Source: an uncultured Oscillospiraceae bacterium (lineage in GTDB: Bacteria; Bacillota; Clostridia; Oscillospirales; Oscillospiraceae). From it: a DNA stretch of 64,000 nt. The stretch spans positions 1 through 64,000 of the forward strand of contig CATKZW010000006.1 of NCBI GenBank assembly GCA_949841465.1. The letters run 5' to 3'. The notes beneath the pieces are model-generated. The model was not told the DNA's origin. It ran no database searches and was given only the letters and a program-made list of their open reading frames with translations. Position 1 is the stretch's first letter, and the number at the start of each line of letters is the position of its first letter. A program made the translations under genes and the position numbers. Shown one piece after another: positions 17,500 through 27,200 of this stretch.

Positions 17500-20427
17500 T
17501 TATGTCTGGAGCACGGCCTGAAGGTCGGCAATCACCTGCCGGGTCCGCAGGGCTGCGCCCTCGCTGCTCAAGTGGCTGTCGATCAGGTAGAAATATACGC
17601 CGGAGAACAGATAATCCTCCAACTCTGAAATCACAGGGACGCACAGCGACTGCGTCAAATATTGGTGGAGGGCCTGACGGGCCGCCGGGGTGCTCTCCTC
17701 CGTCAGAGAGGAGCGGTTTCGGGGCGTATAGGTGAAGTAGACGGCGATCCCCCTTTCCAGGAACTTTTGATAAACCTGGTTCAGGCTGTCCACGTAGGCC
17801 GGGGGGATGTTGTCCACCGTGTAATCGGCGATGTTGTGCCGCAGGCGCTGGTCCCGGTCCCCGTTGGGCCGGGGGAGGATCAGGTCGCCGTGCTGATTAT
17901 AGGTGGGGAAGGCATAGCGGTTCCCGTCATCGTCGTAGCTGGACGGGCTCTCGCCATAGTTCCGGCCCGCCATGCCGCTGCGGTTGGCCTGATATTGGCC
18001 GAAGCTGTCGAACACGCCGGTGTATTCCATCAGATCCAGCTCCGCCGCCGCGTCATAATTGGACTCCATCATGGCCCAGAAGGAGGCGTCCAGCCGGTTG
18101 GAGGCGCAGAACTGCTCCGCCGCCGCGTCGAATTCCGGGGCGGACAGGAGGATATCCCCCGTGTCCATCAGGGCCCGGATCAGGTCCAGCTGGGGCAGGG
18201 CACTGGTGTAGGCGTATACCCCCATATTGACCACCTGATAGTCCGGGAAGGCCGCCTGGATGGCGGGGCTGTCGTACCCGTACCGCCCGGAGGAGCCGGA
18301 GAAGAGGACGAGCTTCCGCTGGTCCCGGATGGACAGCAGCCGGTCGTATTTGTCGGAAAAGGTGTCGAAATAGCTGCCGCTGTACACCGGGCTGACCGCG
18401 GCGTTGACGTGAAGGGTGCGCAGGCCCCGGCAGTTGGAAAAGCTATCGTCCCCGATTTCCCGGATGGCGTCATACAGCCGGATTTCCTCTATGGCACAGT
18501 CAAGAAAGGCCCCCGGCTCCACCACGGTCAGGGCGGAGGGCAGAACCAGCTGGTCCAGCTCGACGCCGCGGAAGGCCCCGGCGCAGATTCTCCGCACACT
18601 CAGCCCCCCAATAGTCTCCGGCACCACGCACTGCGGGGACTTTCCCCGGTACTCGATAATCCAGACCTGGTCCCCCTGGACCTCGGTCAGAAAGGCCCCC
18701 TCCGGCGACGCTTTGGCCCACTGGGCGTAGAGCGTCAGCCCCTCCTGACGCTCCACCCGGCTGCCCAGGCCGACGGGCCGGCCGCTGCCGTCGGGGGCGG
18801 TGTTCCAGCCGGTGAGGACATATCCCTCCCGCCGGAAGTACCGGGTGCCCTGGGCGGTGTTCACCCGCAGGTGGGCGTTGTCCATGGGAAGGTCGATGGC
18901 GTCCCCCGCCCAGCTTTTCAGCGTGCCGCCGTTCCCCTCATAGCGGATGGCCGGGCCGGAGCGCACCGGCGCGGGGGCGGGCTGGTCCGGGGCGCTGTCC
19001 CCGGATGGGGCGGCCTCCCGGATGCGGGAGGCGTGGACGGCCCAGAAGTAGTTGGTGCGGTAGGCGCTCAGCCTGCCCTGGGGCACGCAGATCAGGGCGT
19101 CCGTGCCGGTGAGCAGCCCTGCGCCCACCGGGCAGTCCCCCGGGGCGGGGTTTTCCAGCGTCAGCCGCTCCAGGGCGGTACAGCCGTCAAAGGAGCCGTC
19201 CTCTATGCCGCGGATATTGCTCTGAATGGTGATTTCCCGGATGCGGGTGTTCCCGGCAAAGACCTGGGGTTCAAAGCCGACGACAGGGAGGCCGCCATGC
19301 TGAACGGGAACCACCAGCCGTTCCCGTCCTGCCCCCTCCGCCGTCAGCCCCGCCAGGCGCAGGCTGTCCCCCTCGATTTCGTAGAGGAAGCAGTCCTCAT
19401 CGCTGTTGTCGCCCCGGACCGGCTCCGCCTCCGCCATGGGCGGCAGCTCGGGCAGAGGGATGTCCACCGGGGCGGGGTCCCCCAGCGCCGCCTTCAGCTC
19501 GGCGGCAAGGATGGCGGTATTCACCACCGCCCCGGCGCTGTTCAGGTGAAAATTGGTGTCAAAAAACCATCCGGGGTCCATCACCGCCTGGGAGGGGCGG
19601 CCCAAGATATCACAGTCCAGCCGGTCCTGGAGGCAGGCGAGGTATTCCTCCAGCCGCTCCAGCTCCTCCGCCGGGACGGCCGCGGCGTTCATGGGGCAAA
19701 AGCGGTAGTATACGGTGACGCCCTTCTCCCTGCATATTGCTGTAAAGGAATTTACCTTGTCAAAGAAATCCTCCGAGGGCAGGGCCGGATCAAAGGAGAC
19801 CGTCAGGTTGGGATCACAGCCGCCGGGCATCCCGTTTCGCTCCCGGCCGGGACAGTCGATGTCCCCATAGGCGTTGAAGGACGAGCGGGCGTACACCCCC
19901 TCCCCCGCCGGGGCGCTGCCGTCCCGGAACAGCTGGGCCTTGGCCCCGGCAAAGGCGGGAAAGCTCCCCGCCAGCGCCCCCAGATAGTCCGGCCCCAGGG
20001 CCCGGAGCAGCTCCGGCCTGCCGTCGGCGGCCTGCCACATGGCCTGGGCGCTGAAATAGGTGGACAGGGTTTGGGCGCTCTGCTCCGGGGAGAAGACGAC
20101 AATGTCCCCCGCCCGCAGCAGGGGCTGGGCCAGGTCCAGCATGACGGTGGTGCCCAGCCCGGCGTACAGGCCGAAATTCACCGCCGAATAGCCCGGCAGG
20201 GCCTCCTCCAGCAGGTCGCACCGCAGGCCGAAGGCCGCCCCGCTGCCCCCGGCCACCACGATGCGCCGTCCCTCCGCCCCGGCCAGCGCGTCCCGCTTGT
20301 CCCCCAGAGTGGCCAGATAGGTCTGGCCGTACTGAGCGGGCAGGCCGAAGGCGAAGACCATCAGAGCGGCGGGGACCGCCAGGATCACCGCCAGACAGGC
20401 CAGTATCCGCGCCGTGAGCGACCGCAT
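17500..20427 (-). CDS. Double-SGNH protein with LRR_5 and InlB-type repeats (acyltransferase partner)
   Basis: 975 residues with an N-terminal membrane anchor (7-29). Two SGNH-hydrolase-like halves flank a repeat core. First half: GGSG at ~60-63, NFGLYAGLG at ~84, and Asp-x-x-x-His in FDTNFHLN (D290, H294). Core from ~350: BspA-type LRR_5 repeats (REITIQSNIRGIEDGSF), an InlB/Flg_new repeat ending in LTLYAQW, then more LRR_5. Second half: LFSGSSGRYG, NMGVYAY, and LIDSHLS (D950, H952). The layout of each half resembles DltD/AlgX-type proteins that transfer acyl groups to cell-wall or exopolysaccharide. The MBOAT gene directly upstream supports this. I know of no described protein with this duplicated architecture; function is inferred. 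Confidence 0.75.
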   Translation of the reverse strand: MRSLTARILACLAVILAVPAALMVFAFGLPAQYGQTYLATLGDKRDALAGAEGRRIVVAGGSGAAFGLRCDLLEEALPGYSAVNFGLYAGLGTTVMLDLAQPLLRAGDIVVFSPEQSAQTLSTYFSAQAMWQAADGRPELLRALGPDYLGALAGSFPAFAGAKAQLFRDGSAPAGEGVYARSSFNAYGDIDCPGRERNGMPGGCDPNLTVSFDPALPSEDFFDKVNSFTAICREKGVTVYYRFCPMNAAAVPAEELERLEEYLACLQDRLDCDILGRPSQAVMDPGWFFDTNFHLNSAGAVVNTAILAAELKAALGDPAPVDIPLPELPPMAEAEPVRGDNSDEDCFLYEIEGDSLRLAGLTAEGAGRERLVVPVQHGGLPVVGFEPQVFAGNTRIREITIQSNIRGIEDGSFDGCTALERLTLENPAPGDCPVGAGLLTGTDALICVPQGRLSAYRTNYFWAVHASRIREAAPSGDSAPDQPAPAPVRSGPAIRYEGNGGTLKSWAGDAIDLPMDNAHLRVNTAQGTRYFRREGYVLTGWNTAPDGSGRPVGLGSRVERQEGLTLYAQWAKASPEGAFLTEVQGDQVWIIEYRGKSPQCVVPETIGGLSVRRICAGAFRGVELDQLVLPSALTVVEPGAFLDCAIEEIRLYDAIREIGDDSFSNCRGLRTLHVNAAVSPVYSGSYFDTFSDKYDRLLSIRDQRKLVLFSGSSGRYGYDSPAIQAAFPDYQVVNMGVYAYTSALPQLDLIRALMDTGDILLSAPEFDAAAEQFCASNRLDASFWAMMESNYDAAAELDLMEYTGVFDSFGQYQANRSGMAGRNYGESPSSYDDDGNRYAFPTYNQHGDLILPRPNGDRDQRLRHNIADYTVDNIPPAYVDSLNQVYQKFLERGIAVYFTYTPRNRSSLTEESTPAARQALHQYLTQSLCVPVISELEDYLFSGVYFYLIDSHLSSEGAALRTRQVIADLQAVLQT

Positions 20428-20445
20428 GGCGCCCCACTCCCCTCG

Positions 20446-21837
20446 TCAGAATTGGAAATAGATGAACGTCCCGGCCCCGCTCTGCCCCAGCCGGATGAGC
20501 CAGGCAATGGCGGTGGACAGGAAGCAGTACACGCAGGTCATGTCCCCCACTGTCTCCTCCTCCCGGCTCAGGCGGTGCAGGGTGGAGGTGAGGGCCAGGA
20601 TGAGGGCCAGCCGGAGGCCGTCCAGGGGCCCCGCCCCCAGGCAGGTCAGCCCTGCGCCCAGGTCCCAGGGGGTGAACAGCCGCCTGATCAGCGCGGCCGC
20701 GTGGTCCAGGCTGTCCGCCCGAAAGAAGATCCACGCAAAGGAGACGGCGGCAAAGGTGAGCGCCCACCGGGCCGTCCTCCCCGCCCTGGTGCGGGGCGGG
20801 CCAAGCCCCGCACGCTCCCCCAGCAGCTCCAGCGCCAGATATCCCCCGTGGAGCAGGCCCCAGACCACAAAGGTCCAGTCGGCCCCGTGCCACAGGCCGC
20901 TGACGGCAAACACCGCCAGGGTGGCCGCCAGCTGCCGCCCCAGCCCCCGGCGGCTCCCGCCCAGGGGGATGTACAGGTAGTCGGTGAACCAGCGGCCCAG
21001 GCTGATGTGCCACCGCCGCCAGAACTCCCGCAGGGAGCGGGAGAGGTAGGGCCGGTCAAAGTTCCGCATGAGCCGGACGCCCAGCAGCCGAGCGCTGCCC
21101 GCCGCAATCTCCGAGTAGCCGGAGAAGTCGCAGTAGATTTGCAGGGCGAACAGCAGCGTCCCGGCCAGGACGGCGCTGCCGTCCGGCCGCTCGGCGGCGT
21201 ACACCGCGTCCACAAACCGGCCGCAGAAATCCGCGATCACCACCTTGCGGAAAAACCCGCTGAGCAGCAGGCGAAGCCCCTGCCGCAGGTCGGACCGGTC
21301 AGGGCGGCGGGCCTGCCGGAGCTGGGGCAGCAGGTCCCCCGCCCGCTCAATGGGCCCCGCCACCAGCTGGGGGAAGAAGCAGATGTACAGGGCGTAGTAC
21401 CCGAAGTGCCGCTCCGCCGGCAGGTTTCCCCGGTAGACGTCGATGACGTAGGAGAGGGCCTGAAAGGTGTAGAAGGAGCAGCCCACCGGCAGGATGATGT
21501 CCCAGGGGTCCCAGGCCCGGCCCAGCAGCCCGGACAGGGCCTGGGCCAGGAAGTTGAAATATTTGAAATAGCCCAGCAGCCCCAGGCACAGGCCCAGCGC
21601 CAGGGCCAGGATGAGCCGCCGGAGGCCGGGACGCGCCGTCCGCGCCAGGGCCAGCCCCGCCAGCCAGGACGACCCGGCCGCCGCCAGCAGCAGCAGGGTC
21701 AGGGGGATGTTCCAGCTCATGTAGAACAGGCAGCTTGCCGCCAGCAGCACCACCCACCGCCCTCGGGCGGGGAACAGCCGGTGCGCCGCGCACACCAGGG
21801 GGAGGAACGCCAAATAGGCGGCCGAGTCGAAGCTCAT
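20446..21837 (-). CDS. MBOAT family membrane-bound O-acyltransferase (AlgI/DltB-like)
   Basis: 463 residues from the ATG at 21837, overlapping the upstream stop (ATGA). Polytopic membrane protein with AlgI-type motifs: LGYFKYFNF, PVGCSFYTFQALSYVIDVYRG, FFPQLVAGPIERA, QIYCDFSGYSEIA, RSLREFWRRWHISLGRWF (His277), DYLYIPLGGSRRG and the catalytic histidine in SGLWHGADW (His317). Such proteins pass acyl groups, usually acetyl, from a cytoplasmic donor across the membrane to an SGNH partner, which modifies alginate, teichoic acid or another glycan. The double-SGNH protein is the next gene in the operon. Confidence 0.93.
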   Translation of the reverse strand: MSFDSAAYLAFLPLVCAAHRLFPARGRWVVLLAASCLFYMSWNIPLTLLLLAAAGSSWLAGLALARTARPGLRRLILALALGLCLGLLGYFKYFNFLAQALSGLLGRAWDPWDIILPVGCSFYTFQALSYVIDVYRGNLPAERHFGYYALYICFFPQLVAGPIERAGDLLPQLRQARRPDRSDLRQGLRLLLSGFFRKVVIADFCGRFVDAVYAAERPDGSAVLAGTLLFALQIYCDFSGYSEIAAGSARLLGVRLMRNFDRPYLSRSLREFWRRWHISLGRWFTDYLYIPLGGSRRGLGRQLAATLAVFAVSGLWHGADWTFVVWGLLHGGYLALELLGERAGLGPPRTRAGRTARWALTFAAVSFAWIFFRADSLDHAAALIRRLFTPWDLGAGLTCLGAGPLDGLRLALILALTSTLHRLSREEETVGDMTCVYCFLSTAIAWLIRLGQSGAGTFIYFQF

Positions 21838-22067
21838 CGTCCCGCCCCCCTCCAAAAGCCGGTGGAGGCCAGCAGCAGCGCCAGGGTGACGATGAGCACC
21901 TCGTCGAGCGCCGCGCCCTCCACCAGGGCGGACACCGTCCCCGCCGCCCAGCACAGCCCGCCCAGAAAGGACAGGATATGGCCCCGTTTCAAGCTCGCCC
22001 CGCACACGCTCAGCACCGCCGCCGCCAGCAGCGGCAGCGCCGTCAGGGGGGATTGAAAAATCGTCAT
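21834..22067 (-). CDS. Small membrane protein in the O-acylation operon
   Basis: 77 residues with about three hydrophobic segments (LTALPLLAAAVLSVCGA, ILSFLGGLCWAAGTVSALV, VLIVTLALLLASTGF). No family recognised. It lies 19 bases after the sugar symporter and overlaps the MBOAT start by four bases, so it is translationally coupled to MBOAT. DltX-like small subunits accompany some DltB proteins, but this one is larger and shows no clear DltX motif. Confidence 0.6.
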   Translation of the reverse strand: MTIFQSPLTALPLLAAAVLSVCGASLKRGHILSFLGGLCWAAGTVSALVEGAALDEVLIVTLALLLASTGFWRGAGR

Positions 22068-22086
22068 ACCCTGTCCTCCGGTCTGC

Positions 22087-23565
22087 TTATTTCTCCTGCG
22101 CCCTCCGGGCCTGGATGGCCTTTTGCTCCTCGGGGAGGTTTTTCTCCACCGTCCACAGCAGCATCAGCGCCGCGCACACGGCGTAGGCGATGGTCTCGAT
22201 CCAGATGTAGCCGGCCGTGATGGCCCCCTGGGCGGCGGCGGTCTGGGTCATGGCGGCGGCCGCGGCGGCGTCCTCCGGGGGGGCCACGTAGCCGGATGTG
22301 CCCAGCATGGCCATGAAAATGGCGTTGCACACGGGGGTGGCGGCCACCATGATGGAGCTGTAGATGGACATGGTCAGCCCGTCGGTGCGCAGGCCGCTTT
22401 TGAACTCCACGTGGTCGATGACGTCGGCCAGCATGGCAAGGATCAGGTAGGCGGCGGGGGCGGAGCCCAGGCATTTCAGGGCCACGCCCACGGCCACGGG
22501 GACGATCTGCCCATGGCCCAGCCCGGCGATGACGCCCCCCGCCACGCCGACCACCATGCCCGCCAGGGTGACGGCGCGCTTGCCCAGCCTGTTGGACAGG
22601 GGCACCACGACGGCCGCCGCGGCCGCCATGGGGATGGCTCCCAGCACGGCCAGCACCCCCTGGGCCGCGCCCCAGTCGCCGCCAAAGGCGGAGCTGTCCA
22701 TCACCCACTGGCAGAAGTAGCTCATGGAGCCGTTTTTCATGGCGCCGCTGCACTGGAAAGCCAGATAGAACAGGATGGTGATCCACCACCACTTCTCGCT
22801 GGTGACCGCCTTCAGCTGCTCCCCGATGGAGGCGGTTTTTGCCTGGGCGGCGCGGTGGGATGCGCCCATGCTCTCCTCCGTGACCCGCTCCCGGGTGAAC
22901 CGGAACTGGAGGTAGATGGTCAGCCCGGAGAAAACGGCCACCCCCAGCATCACCAGGAACCACATATTCTGGTCTTCCTTCATCACGTTGGACACCAGCA
23001 TGGGGAAGATCATGGAGCCCACCCCCATGACCCCCAGCCCCGCCACGTTGGTGAAGGAGGCCAGCACCCCCCGCTGCTGGCTGCTGCGGGTGGACACGGG
23101 GATAAGGGTGGAGTTTGCGGTGTTGTAGATGGGGTAGGCCACGGCGTAGTACAGGTTGTAGGCGATGGCGATCCACACCATCTTTGCCGCGCCCTCAAAG
23201 GGGACGATGAACATCAGCACGCTGGACACGCTGAGGGTCAGGGCGGACAGCAGCACCCAGGGCCGGGCCTTGCCCGCCAGGGCCTTTGTGCGCTCGATGA
23301 GCTGGCCCACGATGAGGTTGGCCGCCACGATGAGCAGGGTGGATACCAGCTGCAGGGCGGAGAGGAAGCCTGTGTCCAGCCGCAGCACGTCGGTGAGGTA
23401 CTTGTTCAAAAAGCTGGTGAAGATGCCGGAGGACAGCAGCGCCCCGAAGGGGCCGATAAAATAGCCGAACAGCATCTCCGGCAGCTTCACGTCTGGGGAT
23501 TTTACCAGGGAGCGGGTCACTGGGGTGCTCCAGAAATCGGGTCCCTTCCCGTTGCTCATAAACAT
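22087..23565 (-). CDS. GPH-family glycoside:cation symporter (MFS_2)
   Basis: 492 residues from the ATG at 23565 (AAAGGA seven bases upstream). About 12 transmembrane helices. Family marks of the glycoside-pentoside-hexuronide group: FGALLSSGIFTSFLNKYL near the start, the loop KARPWVLL after helix 3-4, AYPIYNTANSTLIPVSTRSSQQRG, and LADVIDHVEFKSGLRTDGLTMSIYSS. Probably imports an oligosaccharide or glycoside together with Na+ or H+; the GH2 enzyme at the end of the same gene row is a likely processing partner. Between RBS and upstream gene sits an imperfect inverted repeat (see repeat at 23581). Confidence 0.9.
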   Translation of the reverse strand: MFMSNGKGPDFWSTPVTRSLVKSPDVKLPEMLFGYFIGPFGALLSSGIFTSFLNKYLTDVLRLDTGFLSALQLVSTLLIVAANLIVGQLIERTKALAGKARPWVLLSALTLSVSSVLMFIVPFEGAAKMVWIAIAYNLYYAVAYPIYNTANSTLIPVSTRSSQQRGVLASFTNVAGLGVMGVGSMIFPMLVSNVMKEDQNMWFLVMLGVAVFSGLTIYLQFRFTRERVTEESMGASHRAAQAKTASIGEQLKAVTSEKWWWITILFYLAFQCSGAMKNGSMSYFCQWVMDSSAFGGDWGAAQGVLAVLGAIPMAAAAAVVVPLSNRLGKRAVTLAGMVVGVAGGVIAGLGHGQIVPVAVGVALKCLGSAPAAYLILAMLADVIDHVEFKSGLRTDGLTMSIYSSIMVAATPVCNAIFMAMLGTSGYVAPPEDAAAAAAMTQTAAAQGAITAGYIWIETIAYAVCAALMLLWTVEKNLPEEQKAIQARRAQEK

Positions 23566-23580
23566 CGTCGTCCTTTCTTC

Positions 23581-23643
23581 CTTAGGGAAGCACTGAATCA
23601 ATGCGCCTGCGGCGCTTTGCGGATTTAATCAGTCCTTCCTTAG
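23581..23643. repeat. 63-bp imperfect inverted repeat (MITE-like)
   Basis: CTTAGGGAAGCACTGAATCA at the left is mirrored by GATTTAATCAGTCCTTCCTTAG at the right (the two 10-base outer arms differ at a few positions), with a GCGC-rich centre. It lies in the 5' leader of the GPH symporter, just upstream of its ribosome site, and could fold in the mRNA. Confidence 0.6.
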
Positions 23644-23758
23644 ATGCCCGGCAGGGGGAGCCTGCGCATTTTATCATAACCCATCCTGCCCCGGGATGCA
23701 AGCCGGCGGCCAGGAGGACGCGGGTTTGTCCTCCTGACCGCCGGTACTGTTTACAGGC

Positions 23759-24238
23759 TTACGCGCCCTTTTTCCTTGTGCTGCAGAACGCGCCCACCAG
23801 ACCGGCCAGGGTGGCGGCGCCAAGGCAGGCCATATTGGCGATGGAGCCGCTGGCGGAGGCCAGATTGGCGGGGGTCTGCACCTCCAGGATCACGTCCGCG
23901 TTGGAGAAGTAGATGAAGCCCAGCCCCTCCGCCCGGGCCGCGATCAGGTTGATGAGGCACAGGGCCAGCAGCACGGGGGCGGCGACCTGCATCGCGCCGG
24001 CGGCCAGCTCCACCGCGGTGGCCGCGGAGCCGGAGAGCTTCAGCTGGCCCAGGGCGACGGCGCCCGCGAACAGGACTATGGCCAGCACGGCATAGACGGT
24101 AAGGTTGGAGACGGAAGCGTTTTGGAAATAGCCCTCGCTGCTGATGTTCACCGTATAGAGGATGACGGACACCAGCGACAGGACGGCGGCGACAAGGGCG
24201 ATCCACGCGCCCACAGACAGCTTTTTGACTGCGTTCAT
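23759..24238 (-). CDS. Small four-helix membrane protein partnered with the GH3 gene
   Basis: 159 residues from the ATG at 24238 (AGGAGG nine bases upstream), two bases after the stop of the permuted GH3 gene. Four hydrophobic segments: WIALVAAVLSLVSVILYTV, YAVLAIVLFAGAVALGQL, AGAMQVAAPVLLALCLINLI, MACLGAATLAGLVGAFCS, ending in a basic RKKG tail. The spacing between helices 1 and 2 and the SSEGYFQN extracellular loop look like a small accessory membrane protein. Similar small proteins are found beside membrane-anchored GH3 enzymes in Clostridia (from memory, not verified). An inverted repeat (CAGGAGGAC/GTCCTCCTG) follows the gene at ~23713-23737. Confidence 0.65.
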   Translation of the reverse strand: MNAVKKLSVGAWIALVAAVLSLVSVILYTVNISSEGYFQNASVSNLTVYAVLAIVLFAGAVALGQLKLSGSAATAVELAAGAMQVAAPVLLALCLINLIAARAEGLGFIYFSNADVILEVQTPANLASASGSIANMACLGAATLAGLVGAFCSTRKKGA

Positions 24239-24240
24239 GG

Positions 24241-27200
24241 TCAAACCTCCTTTTTCTTGTCCGGAAGCACGGTCAGCACAACCCAGGCCGCGGCGGCGGC
24301 GGCGCACAGCGCGCCGCTGATATAGGTGGTGTTCCTCAGCGCGTTGTCCCACCAGGTGGCCACCTTTTCGGTGGACACATTCATGATGGCGCTGTTGGCA
24401 AAGGTGTAGAGCTGGTACTTCAGGTTCTGCCGGGCCTGCTCCACCAGGGCGGAGTCGTTCTTCACCGTGTCAACGGAGATATAGCCCCAGGTCTTGTCCA
24501 CGCCGCCCTCGCCCTGGTTGATGTGGTTGTCCTCGGTGGCGAAGTCGGCCACCTGGGTGATGCCCGCCATGACCATGGACTCGGCGTTGAAGTAGTACAG
24601 GTTGTTCATCATGTCGGTGGAGATCAGGCCGGTGTAGGCCCACTCGTCCCGCAGGATGGACTGGAGCATCCCCACATGGTGGGAGGCGTTGGTGGCGCCG
24701 ATGCGGTTGAAGGCGATCATGACGGCCATGCCGTCCGCGTCCTCCAGGCCGCCCTGGAAGCCCCGAAGGTCGGTTTCACGGAACTTCTGCTCGTTCATAT
24801 AGGCGGAGACGCCGCCGCGGTTGTGCTCCTGGTCGTTGAAGCCCATGTGCTTGGGGCCGTTCAGGATGCCCTTGTCCGCGCAGCCCTGGAGGATGCCGTA
24901 GCCCATCCGGTTGGTGAGCATGGGGTCCTCGGAGATATACTCGTAGTTGCGGCCGTTGTAGGGGGTGCGGCGCTGGGTCAGGCCGGTGCCCCACAGGTGG
25001 AACCGCTGGAGCCACAGGCCGGAGTTGCCCTCAATAAGGCCCCACTCATAGGCCAGATCCGGGTTAAAGGAGGAGGCCAGCAGGGTTTGGGAGTGGACGT
25101 TGAAGCGGTAGTTTTTGCCGGTGGCCTCGTCGGTGTAGGTGGCGGTAAAGCCGCTGACGCCCTCGTTCTGGATGACCACGGGGTTGTCCACGTTGGTGAG
25201 CACGTCGGAGCGGCTGCCGCCGTGGATGACCGCGCCCACCGCCTCGTCGATGGTGATGGAGGACACCAGGGTGTCCCAGAAGGGGTCGTTCACATCGGCC
25301 AGCTGGTCGTACTGGATGTTGGCGGTGTCGAAGCGCACGCCCTTGTCGCCCCCCTCGGCGGCGGGGCTGCCGTCCTGGATGGTGTAGGTCTGGCCCCGGA
25401 GCTGGGCGATCCACTCATCCTTCTTGGGGCTGTCGGCCAGCTTGATCTGCACGTCGGTGTTGTAGTTGATGGGGTAGGTGCCCTCCCAGTCCTGGCGGGA
25501 GAGGTAGGTGACGGTCTGTTCGCCGGTCCAGTAGTTCAGGTCGGCGGTGTCGGCCACGTTGGTGACCTTAGTGCCGTTCTCCACGGAGAAGGTGTCCTTA
25601 TCCAGGCTGCCCAGGGTCCAGGTGAGCACCGCGCCGCTGGCGTCGGCGTCCATGCCGTCGGCGGTGGTCTTGCCCTGGTGGGCCAGGAAGTTGTTCACCG
25701 CGGCGTGGGAGCCGGGGGCGGCGGTGAAGAGGTAGTCGCCCGCGTCCAGGATATAGGTCTTGGCGTTGGTGTAGTCATAGCTGGCCAGGTACTTGGAGGG
25801 CACGGTGATGGTGACCTCGGCGGTGCCCCCGGCCTTTACCTGCGCCTTGCCGGAGTTGAGGAACATGACGGCGGACTTCTCCACATTGTTCTGCCGGTCA
25901 TAGTCGGTGTAGGGCTGCTGCACGTACAGCTGGGCCAGGAAATAGCCGTCCTGACTGCTGTTGTTTTTGATCTCCACCACGGCGGTGACGTTCCCCTCGG
26001 GGGTCTTGTCCACGTCCACGCTCTTCAGGGTCTGGGTGTAGTCCAGGTAGGACAGGCCGTGGCCGAAGGAGTAGAGCACCTCCTGAGTGTAGTCCCAGGA
26101 GGAGCCCTGGGTGGCGCCCTTGCCGGAGGCGGCGTTGTAGGAGAGGTTCATCACGCAGTCGTAGTACCGGGTCTCGAAGTACTTGTAGCCCACGTAGATG
26201 CCCTCGGCCTCCACGATGAAGTGGCCGCCGTTGTAGGTGTTGCTGCCGCCGAAGGAGCTGGCCTCGGTGTTGGCGATGTCCACGCCGGGATAGCGGGGAT
26301 CGGTGCCGTTCTGGCCCACGATCTCATAGTCGGCGTAGTAGCCGCCGCCGAAGTTCATCACGGCGGGGATGGAGGCGTTGTCCGCCACATAGGTGTCGGG
26401 GAGCGCGCCGGTGGCGTTTACCGCGCCGGTGAGCACCTTGACGATGCCGGTGCACTGGTAGTCGTTGATCACGCCGATGTAGGCGATGCCGTCCACCTCG
26501 TGGGCGCCGCCCTTGGCGATGTCCTTCAGCACCATGGTATTGCCGGAGTTGATGAGCACCACCACCTTGGAGCAGGTCTCCTTGGCCGCGTCGATGACGG
26601 CCAGCTCATCGTCGGACAGGGCCAGGGGGTCCTTGCCGGTGGCGCTGCCGTCGAAGTCCAGGGCGGAGCCGGGGGCGTAAGTATTGCCCTCGCCCGCGCC
26701 CCGGGCGAACACGCAGACGGCGGTGGTGTTTTCCTTGTCGATCCGGGACTTCCAGTCGGCGGGAGCGCCGTATTCGGTGTACCGCTCGGGGGGCACTTCC
26801 ACGATCTGGTACTCGGCCATGTCGCCGGGGGAGGCCACGTAGATGTTGTCGTAGGCCACCGTTTCCTGCATCTCGCCGGTCCACATATTGGGAACCATCT
26901 CGGTGTGCTTGTTCAGGATGCCGTTGAGGTAAAAGTCGCGGACGGTCTCGTTGACCGTTACCCCGGCCTCGGTGAAAGCCTGGAGCAGGTCCACGGCGTC
27001 CTCGTTGCCCGCCTTCAGGTCGCCGGAGGTGTAGGGATAGGGGGCGTAGGCGGCCAGGCCAAACAGGGCCACGGCGCCATTGGAGGCCAGGGGCAGCGCG
27101 TTGTTGTCGTTCTTCATGACGACGACGCCCTCCTCGCCCTCCTTCACGGCCAGGGCCTTTGCGGCGGCGGCCATGTCCTCGATGGTGGCGTAGTCGCTCT

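Noticed and set aside
17662-22056. A 1464-codon plus-strand open frame opposite the SGNH and MBOAT genes
   Set aside because: It is the antisense shadow of two clear minus-strand genes; composition is Gly/Pro/Arg/Gln-rich without domains. The same holds for long frames opposite purL and the permuted GH3 gene.
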